A DNA stretch of 64,000 nucleotides, taken from contig OX638294.1 of the NCBI GenBank assembly GCA_951812325.1, positions 2,706,859 through 2,770,858 on the forward strand, written 5' to 3'. Below the pieces are notes generated by a model. The model did no database searches, was not told the DNA's origin, and was given only the letters and a program-made list of their open reading frames with translations. Of this stretch, positions 9,689 to 23,384 are shown piece after piece. This DNA comes from an uncultured Thermoanaerobaculia bacterium (lineage in GTDB: Bacteria > Acidobacteriota > Thermoanaerobaculia > Multivoradales > Multivoraceae). A program made the position numbers and the translations under genes. Numbering within the stretch: the first letter of the stretch is position 1; every line of letters begins with the position of its first letter.

Positions 9689-10756
9689 CTACCCGGGCCG
9701 CTGGCGCCAACGGCGATCCAGAGCCGTGTGGACGAGCCCGCCGCGCTGTTCGGAGGCGGTGTCGGGGACGCGGCCCCAGGCGGCCGGAGTGACGAGCTGG
9801 CCCTCGACATCGAGGCCCGCCGGTACCTGAACGCCCGGCGCCGCAATCGTGTCGCGGATTCTGGCCCCCGCGCCCACGTGAACTCCCGGCATCAACAGAC
9901 TCCGCTCCACCAACGCGCCTGCGCCCAGGCGGCAACCGCGTTCGACCACGCTGCGTTCGATCGTCGCGCCGCTTGCCACCGCCACACCCGGCGCGACGAA
10001 GCGTCGGCGCCGCTTGCGGCCGCCGGCGGTACGGCCCCAGTCGAGAGCCCCGTTCAGGTAGCGGCGCGGGGCGCCCAGGTCGTGCCAGCGGCGCCGGCAG
10101 CCGAAGCCGACGATCCGCGCCCCCGACTCCAGCAGGGGCTGGTAGAGGCCCTCGACGATGTCGCCGGCGGTCAGGCGAAGCGGAATCGCGTCCAGAACCG
10201 GGCGGGACAGGACGTGAAGGCCCTGGAAGGTCCGCCTGCGGCCGCGGAGGGAGCCGACCTGCAGGTCGCGCAGTCCCGTGACGAGTCCCCGCTGGTCGAC
10301 TTCCACACCGCCGCCCAAGCCCTCGTCCGGCTCCTGGCGGCCAAGCTGAAGAGTGACGTCGGCGCGGCTCCGGCGGTGGCGGGCCAGCGCCTCGCGGATC
10401 GGCCAGCGGCACAGCGAATCGCCGTTCACCAGCACGATGTGCTCTCCTTCGGCGAGGAAATCGCGCAGATTGACGACCGCTCCCAGGGTTCCCAGCAACC
10501 GCGGCTCGACGGCGAAGGTCAGCTCGATTCCCCTCTCGCCGGCCGCGGCCCCCAGCCCATGCCGCACGGACTCCGCCAAGTGGTGCAGGTTGACCGCCGT
10601 TTCGCAGCCGGCGCGGTGGAGAAGGTCGACCGTACGCATCGCCACCGCGCGGCCGGCGACCGGCAGCAGCGGTTTCGCCACCGCGCTCGTCAGCGGTCGC
10701 AGACGCTCGCCGCGGCCGGCGCAGAGCACAAGCGCCCGAACCCGAGCGCCGGTCAT
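9689..10756 (-). CDS. sugar-nucleotide transferase (MurU/GlmU-like nucleotidyltransferase)
   Basis: The N-terminal 230 or so residues form a nucleotidyltransferase domain: LVLCAGRGERLRPLT near the start, KPLLPV, and VLVNGDSLCRW with the metal-binding aspartate. The part after about residue 265 (FVAPGVAVASGATIERSVV and onward) has the hexapeptide rhythm of a left-handed beta helix. The protein (355 residues) should make an NDP-sugar from a sugar 1-phosphate; the sugar cannot be told from sequence. MurU-type enzymes of cell-wall recycling are usually next to the kinase amgK, but no kinase is adjacent here. It is last in a minus-strand run that starts near dnaA. Confidence 0.75.
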   Translation of the reverse strand: MTGARVRALVLCAGRGERLRPLTSAVAKPLLPVAGRAVAMRTVDLLHRAGCETAVNLHHLAESVRHGLGAAAGERGIELTFAVEPRLLGTLGAVVNLRDFLAEGEHIVLVNGDSLCRWPIREALARHRRSRADVTLQLGRQEPDEGLGGGVEVDQRGLVTGLRDLQVGSLRGRRRTFQGLHVLSRPVLDAIPLRLTAGDIVEGLYQPLLESGARIVGFGCRRRWHDLGAPRRYLNGALDWGRTAGGRKRRRRFVAPGVAVASGATIERSVVERGCRLGAGALVERSLLMPGVHVGAGARIRDTIAAPGVQVPAGLDVEGQLVTPAAWGRVPDTASEQRGGLVHTALDRRWRQRPG

Positions 10757-10840
10757 CGGACGCTCCTGTTCACGGTCTCCCGGAGCCGGCGGACCATGCC
10801 GGCCGCCCCGCGACCGGAACCGGCTGGTCGGCGGCGCCGG

Positions 10841-11425
10841 TCATCGGGTACTCGGAGGAAAGACCATGTCTTGCGGCAGATCCGGGCGATCCCTCCGGTA
10901 GGCGCGGTAGAGCGCCAGGTAGTCCTCCGGCACGGAACGCTCGACATCGAGCCCGCAGAGCCGGCAGACCTCCCTGATCCGCTCGGGCGGCACGTCGCTG
11001 CCCAGGACCTCCACCTCCACGAAGTCGCCCATGGGCGTCCGGTCGAGACAAACCTCGCAACCGGGCAACCGCCACGTCTCGCGGACCTTCTCGTACCGCA
11101 CCGCGACCCTGAACCCGAGCGACTCCAGCAGCAGCCGGGCGGCGGCCGGGTCGTCCACCGTGAATTCGTGTTCCAGCCGCTCCTTCACGCCGTCCACGAA
11201 GCGCGGCGCCGACTTGAAGGTCAGCCGGTTTCCGGCGCCGTCGGTGCGCAGCCGCAACAGCTCGCGCCGGGAGCGGAGACGTTGCTCCGCCGGCGCGTCC
11301 ACCAGATCGAACACCTGGTTCGATTCCAGACCCGCGGGCGGCTGCCGATCCGCTCCCGCGGCCCGCAGCCGTTCCCGGACGGCGTCCAGGTCGGCGACCG
11401 GGATCTTGATCTCGATCTCGTTCAA
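10841..11425 (-). CDS. CYTH domain protein (class IV adenylate cyclase / thiamine-triphosphatase-like)
   Basis: The product of 194 residues carries the CYTH signature EIEIK at residues 3-7 and the alternating charged strands typical of the triphosphate tunnel (LLRLRTDG, LTFKSAP, VRYEKVRETWRL, CLDRTPMGDFVEVEVLG). CYTH enzymes act on triphosphates such as ATP, thiamine triphosphate or inorganic triphosphate with a divalent metal. The sequence looks closest to CyaB-type members. The TTG at 11425 is chosen because it overlaps the upstream peptidase stop as TTGA and places EIEIK at the N-terminus. The substrate is not predictable. Confidence 0.8.
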   Translation of the reverse strand: MNEIEIKIPVADLDAVRERLRAAGADRQPPAGLESNQVFDLVDAPAEQRLRSRRELLRLRTDGAGNRLTFKSAPRFVDGVKERLEHEFTVDDPAAARLLLESLGFRVAVRYEKVRETWRLPGCEVCLDRTPMGDFVEVEVLGSDVPPERIREVCRLCGLDVERSVPEDYLALYRAYRRDRPDLPQDMVFPPSTR

Positions 11426-12837
11426 GCGTCGGAGCGGATCGCACCCGCCGCGCAGCCTCCGAGGCGGTCGAGGACCCGGATCACGGTACGAATACCCTGG
11501 AAGAAGTTGGCCAGATCCATCTTCTCGTTCGGGGCGTGCAGCCGGTCGTCCGAGAGACCGAAGCCGACCAGCAGGACCGGCACGCCGAGCACCTTCGACA
11601 GCGTTGAGACGATGGGAATCGAACCGCCCTCCCGGACCCGGACGGGCGCCCGGCCCCAGGCTTCCCGGATGCCGTCGAGAGCCGCCTCGACCAACGGCCC
11701 CTGCAGGTCGACGAGGACGGGCGGCGCGCCGTTCAGGTTCTCCACCTCCACGTCGATGCCGGGAGGCGCCAGCGAACGCATGTAGTCCGCGAAGGCGGGG
11801 AAGAGACGTTCGGGTTCCTGGTCGGGAACCAGGCGCATGGACACCTTGGCGCCGGCGCGGTTGGCGATCACCGTCTTGGCGCCCGGACCCTGGTAACCGC
11901 CCCACATCCCGTTCACATCGCAGGTCGGACGCGCCCAGACTCTCTCCAGGGTCGTGTAGCCGGCCTCGCCCCACAGGGCGGCCGCGCCGATCTCGGCGCC
12001 GTACCTCCTCTCGTCGAACGGCAGGGCGGCGAATGCCTCACGTTCTCCGGCAGCCAGAGGCCGCACGTCGTCGTAGAAGCCGGGGATCAGAATCCGCCCG
12101 TCGTCCGGGTCGCGCAGCGCCGCCAGCATCGTTCCCAGGGCATTCAGCGGGTTCGCGACCGCGCCGCCGAAGGTGCCCGAGTGCAGGTCCCGGTCCGCGC
12201 CGAGGACCCTGACCTCGGTGTAGAGAAGTCCCTTCAGGCCGTAGAGAACCGACGGCTGGCCCGGTCCGTACATCGAGGTGTCGGAGACCAGCGCCAGGTC
12301 ACAGGCGAGCCGCTCGGCCGCCGGCCCCGTCACGTACGCCTCGATCGCCTCGCCGCCGCACTCCTCCTCGCCCTCGATGAGGAACTTCACGTTGACCGGC
12401 AGGCTGCCGGTCTCCTCCATCAGCGCCTGGACCGCCTTGATGTGGGTGAAGGACTGGCCCTTGTCGTCCGTGGCGCCGCGGGCGACGATCTGCTCCCCGC
12501 GCTCGCCTTCTTCGATCGTCGGATCAAACGGGGCGTGCCGCCACTCGTTCAGGGGATCCACGGGCTGCACGTCGTAGTGGCCGTAGAAGAGGACGGTCGG
12601 CCGCCCGGGAGCTCCGAGCCACTCGCCGTAGACCAGCGGATGACCGGCGGTCTCGACGATCTCCGCCTCCAGCCCGGCGGCCCGGAGCCGCTCCTGCACG
12701 AATCCCGCGCACCGTCGCACGTCTCCCGCGTATGCCGGGTCCGTCGACACGGAGGGAATCCGGAGGTACTCCTTCAACTGCTCGAGGCTGGCGTCCGCCT
12801 CCCGGTCCACCCGCTCCAGAACGGCATCGATCGTCAT
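11422..12837 (-). CDS. M20 family dipeptidase
   Basis: This is a 471-residue zinc peptidase of the M20 family. Metal ligands and catalytic residues are visible: GHYDVQP (His87, Asp89), ATDDKG (Asp124), EGEEE (Glu157, Glu158) and a C-terminal HAPNEKM histidine. The lid/dimerisation domain (DLHSGTFGGAVANPLNAL) lies in the middle. Members cleave dipeptides in the cytoplasm with relaxed specificity. It is translationally coupled to the CYTH gene (TTGA) and begins 33 bp after the transaldolase stop, so the three probably share a transcript. Confidence 0.9.
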   Translation of the reverse strand: MTIDAVLERVDREADASLEQLKEYLRIPSVSTDPAYAGDVRRCAGFVQERLRAAGLEAEIVETAGHPLVYGEWLGAPGRPTVLFYGHYDVQPVDPLNEWRHAPFDPTIEEGERGEQIVARGATDDKGQSFTHIKAVQALMEETGSLPVNVKFLIEGEEECGGEAIEAYVTGPAAERLACDLALVSDTSMYGPGQPSVLYGLKGLLYTEVRVLGADRDLHSGTFGGAVANPLNALGTMLAALRDPDDGRILIPGFYDDVRPLAAGEREAFAALPFDERRYGAEIGAAALWGEAGYTTLERVWARPTCDVNGMWGGYQGPGAKTVIANRAGAKVSMRLVPDQEPERLFPAFADYMRSLAPPGIDVEVENLNGAPPVLVDLQGPLVEAALDGIREAWGRAPVRVREGGSIPIVSTLSKVLGVPVLLVGFGLSDDRLHAPNEKMDLANFFQGIRTVIRVLDRLGGCAAGAIRSDA

Positions 12838-12869
12838 GATCGCGTACTCATGGTTGCGCCCGCCTGCGG

Positions 12870-13526
12870 TCAGTCATCGAAGCTGCGTCCTGTCTTCTCC
12901 CAGTCCGAGAGGAACTGGTTCAGGCCGCTGTCCGTCAATGGGTGCCGGTAGAGCCGGCTCAGGGTCCTGAACGGCAGGGTGATGACATCCGCGCCCATCG
13001 CCGCCGACATCACGACATGGACCGGATGGCGGGCGGAAGCGACCAGGACCTTGGTGTCGAAGAGATACCGGGAGTAGATCGCGATCACCTGCCGGACGAG
13101 GTCCATGCCGTCCTGGCCGAGGTCGTCCAGCCGGCCCACGAAGGGAGAGATGAAGGCCGCCCCCGCCTTCGCCGCCAGCAGGGCCTGGGACGGCGAGAAG
13201 CAGAGCGTCACGTTGCAGCGGATGCCCTCGGCGGCAAGACGTTGCACCGCCGTCAGTCCGGGTGGACCGAGCGGCACCTTGACCACCACGTTGTCGGCGA
13301 GCCCGGCGAGCCGGCGCCCCTGGTCGAGCATGCCTTCGAGATCGGTCGCGAGGACTTCGCCGCTCACCGGACCGGGCACCAGTTCCGCGATCTCGCGGAC
13401 CGTCGGCAGGTAGGGCCTGCCCTGCCTGGCGATCAGGCTCGGGTTCGTCGTCACACCGTCGACCATGCCCCACTCCAGGCCGGTCTCGATCTCTCCCATG
13501 TCGGCGGTGTCCAGAAAGAACTTCAT
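12870..13526 (-). CDS. fsa: transaldolase / fructose-6-phosphate aldolase-like protein
   Basis: The 218-residue product is of the short transaldolase class (TalC/FSA). MKFFLDTAD at the N-terminus, GVTTNPSL at about 24-31, and the Schiff-base lysine in NVVVKVP (Lys83) are all conserved, as is the [19 protein letters not shown] segment. These enzymes transfer dihydroxyacetone units in the pentose phosphate pathway or cleave fructose 6-phosphate; the two activities cannot be separated here. The ATG at 13526 overlaps the gyrA stop by ATGA, so it is translated from the gyrA transcript. Confidence 0.88.
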   Translation of the reverse strand: MKFFLDTADMGEIETGLEWGMVDGVTTNPSLIARQGRPYLPTVREIAELVPGPVSGEVLATDLEGMLDQGRRLAGLADNVVVKVPLGPPGLTAVQRLAAEGIRCNVTLCFSPSQALLAAKAGAAFISPFVGRLDDLGQDGMDLVRQVIAIYSRYLFDTKVLVASARHPVHVVMSAAMGADVITLPFRTLSRLYRHPLTDSGLNQFLSDWEKTGRSFDD

Positions 13527-16198
13527 TCCCGGTGCTCCTGGTTGATCGGCTCCGTGTCCGCGTTCGCCGGTTCCGCAATCTCCCCGGTTCCGGAGGCGGC
13601 GTCCCCTTCATCCTCCTCGCCGCGGTCCGGGATCCTGGCCAGGGCGACGATCCGGTCGCCGTCGCTCATCTCCATGACCTTGACGCCTTGGGTGGCGCGC
13701 CCGATCCGGGACACGCTGCCGGAGTTGATGCGGATGATCTTGCCCACGTGCGTGATCAGCATCAGGCCGGTTTCGTCGGTCACCTCGCGCACACCGACTA
13801 CATCTCCGGTCCGGTCCGACACCTTGAGGTTGATGATGCCCAGGCCTCCCCTCGACTGGCGGCGGTACTCCCCGAGCCCGGTCCGCTTGCCGACGCCGTT
13901 CTCGCTGACCGTGAGCAGCGTCGTCTCCTGCGGCCCGGGTTCCATCCGGGCGCTCGATGGCGGGCTTCCGGACCGGTTCGCGGCTGGCGCGGGTTCGCGC
14001 CGGCCGGGTTCGCCGGCCTCCGGGGCCGGAGGCTGCAGACACTCCATCGACACGACGCGGTCGCCGCGGCGCAGAGTGATTCCCCGCACGCCCCGGGTCG
14101 CCCGGCCGAGGGACCGCAGATCGCCCTCGGGGAACCGGACGGTGTAGCCCTTTCGGGTCGCCAGCACCAGGTCGCTGCCTCCGTCCGTGACCTTGACCGT
14201 CAGCAACCGGTCACCCTCGTCGATGCGGACCGCGATGATGCCGCCCGCGCGAGGGCGCGAGTAGTGCGCGAGGGCTGTCTTCTTCACCACACCAGCTTCG
14301 GTGGCGAAGGTCAGGAACCGGTCCCCCGGGAACTCCCGCACCGCAGCCGTGGCGGCGACGGTTTCGCCGCTGTCAAGCTGCAACAGATTGACGATCGCCT
14401 TGCCGCGCGCCGCCGGACCCATCTGGGGGATCTGGTGCACCTTGAGCCAGTAGCAGTGGCCCCGGTCCGTGAACACGAGGACGTAGCTGTGGGCGGACGC
14501 GACGTAGAGCTGCTCCACGAAGTCGCCGTCCCGGGTCGCCATGCCGGTTCGGCCCTTGCCGCCGCGATGCTGGGCCCGGTACAGGCTGAGCGGCGACCGT
14601 TTGACGTAGCCCGACCGCGTCACGGTGATGACCATGTCCTCGTCGGCGATCATGTCCTCGATCGTGATGTCCGAAGAGTGAGCCACGATCTCGGTGCGGC
14701 GCGGATCGCCATACCGCTTCCCGATCGCGTCGAGTTCGCCCCGGATCTCGGCCAGCAGCAGCGCGTCGGACCCCAGAATGGCGCGCAGCCGACCGATCTC
14801 GGCGATCAGGTCCGCGTACTCCGCCTGGATCTTCTCGCGCTCCAGTCCGGTCAACCGCTGCAGACGCATGTCGAGGATCGCCTGCGCCTGGGGTTCGGTC
14901 AGAGCGAAATCCTCGATCAGCCGCACGCGGGCCTCCGGCGGCGTCCGGCTGGCGCGGATCGCGGCGATCACCTCGTCGAGGTGATCGAGAGCGATGAGCA
15001 GACCCTCGATCACATGGGCACGCCGTTCCGCCCGCGCCAACTCGTAGCGGCAACGCCGGATGACCACCGTGCGGCGGTGGTCCAGGAAGTGGCGCAGCAG
15101 ATTGCGCAGCGTCAGAACCTGGGGCTGGTTGTCGACGATCGCCAGCATGTTCATGCCATAGCTCACCTGGAGCCTGGTCATCTTGTAGAGCGTGTTCAGG
15201 ATGACCTCGGCCACCTCGCCGCGCTTCAGGTCGATCACGACGCGGATACCGTCGCGATCGGACTCGTCGCGCAGATCGCGGATGCCCTCGAGCTTCTTCT
15301 CGCGGACCAGCTCGGCGATCCGCTCGATCAACCGCGCCTTGTTCACCTGGTAGGGAATCTCGGAGACGATGATCGACTGACGATCCGAACCCCGGTCCTT
15401 GATCTCGACGCGGGCGCGCACCTGGATTGAACCGCGTCCGGTCTCGTAGGCACTGCGAATGCCCTGCCGGCCATGGATGAACCCGCCGGTGGGGAAGTCC
15501 GGACCCGGGAGGAGCTCCATCAGATCGTCCAGCGACGCCTGCGGACGGTCGATCAGCAGCTTGACCGCCGCGATCGCTTCGCCCAGGTTGTGGGGCGGGA
15601 TGTTCGTCGCCATGCCGACCGCGATGCCTGCCGAGCCGTTGACCAGGAGGTTCGGTATCCGGGCCGGCAGGGGAGACGGTTCCTGCTCCGAACCGTCGTA
15701 GTTCGGCAGCCAGTCGACCGTGTCCCGGTCGATATCCTCGCGGAGCATCTCCTCCGCAATCCGCGTCAGGCGCACCTCCGTGTAGCGCATCGCGGCCGGG
15801 TTGTCGCCGTCGATCGAACCGAAGTTCCCCTGGCCGTCGACCAGGGGGTAGCGCATGGAGAAGTGCTGCGCCAGACGGACCACCGTGTCGTAGATGGGGC
15901 CGTCGCCGTGAGGGTGGTACTTGCCCATCACGTCGCCGACGATGCGCGCCGACTTCTTGTACGCGCGCCCCGCCGTGTTGCCGGCCTCCCACATGCCGTA
16001 GAGCACGCGTCGATGAACCGGCTTCAGTCCGTCCCGCACGTCCGGAAGCGCGCGGCCGATGATCACGCTCATCGCGTAATCGAGGTAGCTCCGGCGCATT
16101 TCCCGCTCGAGCTGAACGGGAACCGTTTCCCGGCCCGGCGCCGACCGCTCCGGCGGCGATTCCGGCGGCGGTGTGATGAGGGGGTCGCCCTTGGTCAC
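13523..16198 (-). CDS. gyrA: DNA gyrase subunit A
   Basis: GyrA cuts and rejoins DNA in the gyrase tetramer. The catalytic tyrosine is Tyr139 in AMRYTEV. The quinolone-resistance region reads HGDGPIYD (97-104), so glycine (100) replaces the usual serine of E. coli position 83 while Asp104 matches Asp87. The GyrA box appears as HRGGKGR. The 891 residues include six C-terminal beta-pinwheel repeats with a Pro/Ser-rich insertion between repeats (around residues 720-757). The ATG at 16198 lies just downstream of gyrB. A piece of this gene is duplicated at 9511-9617. Confidence 0.97.
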   Translation of the reverse strand: MTKGDPLITPPPESPPERSAPGRETVPVQLEREMRRSYLDYAMSVIIGRALPDVRDGLKPVHRRVLYGMWEAGNTAGRAYKKSARIVGDVMGKYHPHGDGPIYDTVVRLAQHFSMRYPLVDGQGNFGSIDGDNPAAMRYTEVRLTRIAEEMLREDIDRDTVDWLPNYDGSEQEPSPLPARIPNLLVNGSAGIAVGMATNIPPHNLGEAIAAVKLLIDRPQASLDDLMELLPGPDFPTGGFIHGRQGIRSAYETGRGSIQVRARVEIKDRGSDRQSIIVSEIPYQVNKARLIERIAELVREKKLEGIRDLRDESDRDGIRVVIDLKRGEVAEVILNTLYKMTRLQVSYGMNMLAIVDNQPQVLTLRNLLRHFLDHRRTVVIRRCRYELARAERRAHVIEGLLIALDHLDEVIAAIRASRTPPEARVRLIEDFALTEPQAQAILDMRLQRLTGLEREKIQAEYADLIAEIGRLRAILGSDALLLAEIRGELDAIGKRYGDPRRTEIVAHSSDITIEDMIADEDMVITVTRSGYVKRSPLSLYRAQHRGGKGRTGMATRDGDFVEQLYVASAHSYVLVFTDRGHCYWLKVHQIPQMGPAARGKAIVNLLQLDSGETVAATAAVREFPGDRFLTFATEAGVVKKTALAHYSRPRAGGIIAVRIDEGDRLLTVKVTDGGSDLVLATRKGYTVRFPEGDLRSLGRATRGVRGITLRRGDRVVSMECLQPPAPEAGEPGRREPAPAANRSGSPPSSARMEPGPQETTLLTVSENGVGKRTGLGEYRRQSRGGLGIINLKVSDRTGDVVGVREVTDETGLMLITHVGKIIRINSGSVSRIGRATQGVKVMEMSDGDRIVALARIPDRGEEDEGDAASGTGEIAEPANADTEPINQEHRE

Positions 16199-16208
16199 GT
16201 CGAGTCGA

Positions 16209-18695
<2,487 letters not shown>

Positions 18696-18904
18696 TCACA
18701 GGACGGCGCGGATCCCCAGTCCTGGAGCTCTCTTTCGAGAGGCCTCCAAAGTACTGAAAACAGGGAGTTTACTTACACATCCCGCGAGCGGTCCGAAATC
18801 CCTCGAGCGACAGACTCACCGGCGCCCGAGGCGCCAGGCAGCCGGCGGCGGAATTCCATGTCGCGCCGGGAGAGATCAGGCGCCCGCCGGCGAGGGCGCA
18901 ACGA

Positions 18905-19092
18905 GAGGGCATGTCGGGCCGCCCTGGATCCGAGGAACGAGGGCCGCCGGGAAGCAGGCCATGTCGGCGCGATCCTACGCGGCACACGCGAACCGCCTCC
19001 GGGGTGCGGGTCAGCGAGCACACGGAACGGCACGATGCCGGATGCGGCGACTGGCCGAAACGAATGCTGCGTGACCTTGCCGCGGGCTGCTA
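18905..19092 (-). repeat. TAGCAGCC element, copy after dnaN
   Basis: On the minus strand the element starts with TAGCAGCCCGCGGCAAGGTC and continues through GGCATCGTGCC, CCGTGTGCTCGCTGACCCGC, CCGGAGGCGGTTCGCG and CTTCCCGGCGGCC. The same blocks in the same order recur at 31064, 44884 and 46148. The TAG at 19092-19090 is the dnaN stop codon. The remainder of the 406-bp gyrB-dnaN gap (18684-18904) contains no gene that I can see and should hold the gyrB promoter. Confidence 0.75.
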
Positions 19093-20202
19093 GAGCCGCA
19101 TCGGCATGATCACGCAGAGGTAGCGCGAGTCGACACCGTCAACGGGGTGTCCCAGACACTGGCTGTCCTCGTCCTTCAGCGCAAACTCGACCCGGTCGGT
19201 ATCGACCGCACCCAGGAAGTCCCGGACGTAGACGGGATTCAGGCCGATCTCCAGCTTCTCCGCCTCGTAGTCGCACCCGAGGCTCTCCTCGGCCTCCCCC
19301 AGGTCCGGGTTCGATGACGACACGAGCAGCGACTGGGCGTCGAACCGGAACTTCACCATCGGCGCACGGTCGCCGGTCAGCAGCGACACCCGGTGCACGA
19401 CCTCGGAGAGTTCCTGGCGATTGAACGACGTCTTCCTGTCGTTGTCCTGCGAAATGACCTTCTCGTAGTCGGGGAAGGTGCCCTCCAGGATGCGGCAGGT
19501 CAACTCCCGACGCCCGATCACGAAGGCCAGGTGGTGCTCGCCGCGCCGAAACGTGACGCTCCCTTCACTGTCGAAGCGCAGCAACTCGAGCAACGCCTTG
19601 CGGGGCGCCAGCACACCGTCCGCCTCGGCAATGCCGGACATCTCGACCTCGATCAGGGCGAGGCGGTGACCATCGGTGGCCACGAGTTCGACTCCACCCT
19701 CCTTGAGCTTCAACAGGGCGCCATTCAACTGGAACCGCGACTCTTCGGCGGAGACGGCGAAGATCACCTTGCCGATCATGCGCTTGAAGTCGGCGAACGG
19801 CACGTCGAACGAAGCCGAGGCCGAGTCGGGTTCCACGACGGCAAGAGTCGGGAAGTCCTGGGCCGAGAGACCGTGGATGTGGAAGCGCGAGGAGCCGGCA
19901 ACGATGTGTAGCGAGTTGGAGTCACCGGTCGACATCTCGACCGGACCGTCTCCGAGGGCGCGGACGATCTCGAGAAGCTTGCGCGCCTGAACGGCGGTAG
20001 CTCCCGGTTCGGTGGACCCTTCCTGGGCGGCGCAGGAAGACGTGAGGGAGACATCGAGATCGGTCGCCGCGAGTTCCAGCCGATTCTCGCGCACCCGCAA
20101 CAGGAGGTGGGAAAGGACCGGGATCGTCGACCTGCTCTCCACGATGCCGCGCATCGCCACGAGTTCGGTCAACAGCTCTCTGCGTTCAACCCTGATCTTC
20201 AT
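19090..20202 (-). CDS. dnaN: DNA polymerase III sliding clamp (beta subunit)
   Basis: DnaN is the ring-shaped processivity clamp. The 370 residues show the three-fold clamp architecture and conserved ends: MKIRVERRELL at the start, VLSHLLL, and the C-terminal VDGVDSRYLCVIMPMRL that forms the partner-binding pocket. The ATG at 20202 has a GAGGAGAG ribosome-binding site seven bases upstream. The TAG stop is the first codon of a dispersed repeat. It is downstream of dnaA in the usual dnaA-dnaN order. Confidence 0.97.
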   Translation of the reverse strand: MKIRVERRELLTELVAMRGIVESRSTIPVLSHLLLRVRENRLELAATDLDVSLTSSCAAQEGSTEPGATAVQARKLLEIVRALGDGPVEMSTGDSNSLHIVAGSSRFHIHGLSAQDFPTLAVVEPDSASASFDVPFADFKRMIGKVIFAVSAEESRFQLNGALLKLKEGGVELVATDGHRLALIEVEMSGIAEADGVLAPRKALLELLRFDSEGSVTFRRGEHHLAFVIGRRELTCRILEGTFPDYEKVISQDNDRKTSFNRQELSEVVHRVSLLTGDRAPMVKFRFDAQSLLVSSSNPDLGEAEESLGCDYEAEKLEIGLNPVYVRDFLGAVDTDRVEFALKDEDSQCLGHPVDGVDSRYLCVIMPMRL

Positions 20203-20513
20203 CTATGCTCTCCTCAGAGATCCAAATATACACCATTCAAGTCACCGGAGAAGGCCGCGCCCGTGTCTGTGGACATGCCATGTAAACCATTCTGGCAGAA
20301 CCACTTGCGGCCTTCTCGTGCTGATGGTAAGCGGTGGACGGGGGAGTGGAACCGTTGTGCATTCTGCGGAATTCCGCGCCCGGCCGAGAGGCCGCGCCCG
20401 ATTCGTCCGCAGGCAGACCGAAGCGACCACCCCACCAATCCGCCAGCGCCGCGCATCAGGTTCGGGGGCCGATCCGCCGGGATTCCGCAGGATATTGGAG
20501 TGCGCAGGTCGGC
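20203..20513. other. dnaA-dnaN intergenic region
   Basis: This 311-bp gap contains no supported gene. On the minus strand TATATT, 26 bp before the dnaN ATG, is the most -10-like sequence. TGTGGACAT near 20270 is a two-mismatch DnaA-box relative and not persuasive as an origin. Confidence 0.4.
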
Positions 20514-21869
<1,356 letters not shown>

Positions 21870-22238
21870 GCCGTTCTACCGCGCCACCCGGGCGAGGCGG
21901 TTTCGCATTCCCGGGAGCGCCCTCCACCCGTCCAGCCACCTGTTCCTTTTGCTCTGCCCAGAGGCGCACCTGTCCCTTCAACACCGAACGCCGGTTCACC
22001 ACCTGTACCCCACGCGGTCACCGGGGGACAGTCGCTCCGTAGAGCGGAGTTCCGCAGTTTTTCCGCACGATGTGGAAAATCGAAGGCGACCGGCCCAGAG
22101 ACCGAAGTACCTTGGGCAAGCGAGTGTCCTGTCGTTCTCAGGCCGGGCGGTCTTCGTTGCGCGAGATGGGCAGGATAGCAGCGGACCCGGGCGGGAACAA
22201 GAGGTTTCGCGGTACGTTCTTCGTCTCGGCTCAGGTGA
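21870..22238. other. candidate oriC region upstream of dnaA
   Basis: This 369-bp gap between divergent dnaA and mutY is the natural position for oriC. One perfect TTWTNCACA box lies at 22071-22079 (reads TGTGGAAAA on the plus strand), and a one-mismatch TTTTCCGCA at 22059-22067 stands opposite, making a loose palindrome. I see no box cluster and no pronounced AT-rich stretch, so the assignment rests mainly on position. Confidence 0.35.
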
Positions 22239-23384
22239 ATGGGGCGGCGACGGTCGGCGCTGCCGGCGCGGGTTCTGACCAGGTTGCCGTTGCCTCGGCC
22301 GGAGAAGCTCCGGGACGGGTTGCTGGCCTGGTTCTACCGTTGTCGACGCGATCTGCCGTGGCGCCGATCGGAGGATGCGTACGAGCTGCTGGTTGCGGAA
22401 GTCATGCTCCAGCAGACCCGGAGCGAGGTCGTGGCAGCACGCTATCCGGCCTTCCTCGACACGTTCCCCACTATCGAGGCGCTGGCCGTTGCCGAGGTCG
22501 AGGAAGTGGAGGCCGCGTGGTCGGGTCTCGGCTACTACCGGCGGGCGCGGAACCTGCATCGCGCGGCGCGCATGCTGGCCGAGCGGGGCGTGTTTCCCGA
22601 CAGCGCCGCGGAGTGGAGAGAATTGCCCGGAGTCGGCGCCTACACGTCGGCGCTGCTGGCCAGTCGGCTGGCCGGAGAGCCTGAGCCGGTGCTCGACGGC
22701 AACGTGGAACGGGTGCTGAGCCGTTTCCTCGCCTCTCCCCGGTCGCCGAAGCGGGCCGCGGCGCGACGGCTGCTGCTGGCGACGGCGGCTAAGCTCCTGG
22801 ACCCTGGGAAACCGGGCGACTCGAATCAGGCCCTGATGGAGTTGGGGTCTCTCGTCTGTCGGCGCGGCCGCCCCGATTGTGTCCGCTGTCCGCTCGCTTC
22901 GGGCTGCAGGGCTTTCCGGAGCGAAGGGCTGGATCCACGGGCGTATCCGGTCGCCGGCCCGCGGCGGGCCCGGACGAAGCTCTACTGCTTCACGGCGGTG
23001 GTCAGGAGCGGGCGCGGTCTGCTGCTGCACCACCGGCCGGCCGGCGCGAACTGGCTGGCCGGCCGCTGGCATCTGCCGACGGTCGAGCTGGCCACAGGCG
23101 ACGAATCGGCGAACGAAGCGGCGGAGTTGCTGCAGTTGGAGTTCGGCGGCGTCTGGGAGTGCGACGACCATCATGTCGCGGTGCGCCACGCGGTCACGCA
23201 CCGGGACTTCCGTGTCCGGGTAGCGCTCGCCCGCTGGCGGCCGGACCCGGCAGCCGAGGCGCCGCGCGCCGGAGCCGGCCGGGCCGACCTCGGTTGGTTC
23301 GGAGCGGCGGAGATCAGCGCCCTGCCGACTTCCTCGCTGCTCGGCAAGTCGTTGGCCGGTATGCCAATACACTCCGGGCCATGA
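22239..23384 (+). CDS. mutY: A/G-specific adenine DNA glycosylase
   Basis: MutY removes adenine mispaired with 8-oxoguanine. The catalytic glutamate is in AEVMLQQT (Glu54). The helix-hairpin-helix is LPGVGAYTSALL and the conserved aspartate is Asp153 in VLDGNVERV. The 4Fe-4S cluster ligands are Cys207, Cys214, Cys217 and Cys223 (spacing 6-2-5). A C-terminal NUDIX-like domain (about 245-375) would read 8-oxoG. The product is 381 residues. Its stop overlaps the next gene's ATG as ATGA. Confidence 0.95.
   Translation: MGRRRSALPARVLTRLPLPRPEKLRDGLLAWFYRCRRDLPWRRSEDAYELLVAEVMLQQTRSEVVAARYPAFLDTFPTIEALAVAEVEEVEAAWSGLGYYRRARNLHRAARMLAERGVFPDSAAEWRELPGVGAYTSALLASRLAGEPEPVLDGNVERVLSRFLASPRSPKRAAARRLLLATAAKLLDPGKPGDSNQALMELGSLVCRRGRPDCVRCPLASGCRAFRSEGLDPRAYPVAGPRRARTKLYCFTAVVRSGRGLLLHHRPAGANWLAGRWHLPTVELATGDESANEAAELLQLEFGGVWECDDHHVAVRHAVTHRDFRVRVALARWRPDPAAEAPRAGAGRADLGWFGAAEISALPTSSLLGKSLAGMPIHSGP

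Noticed and set aside
9689..10840. Expected AmgK-like kinase partner for the MurU-like enzyme
   Set aside because: The 84 bp between the nucleotidyltransferase and CYTH genes cannot hold it, and no kinase motif is present nearby.
9578..11785. A 735-codon plus-strand open frame
   Set aside because: Antisense to the nucleotidyltransferase and CYTH genes, which have clear motifs; no recognisable domain.
20203..20513. oriC in the dnaA-dnaN gap
   Set aside because: No DnaA box with fewer than two mismatches and no AT-rich region was seen.
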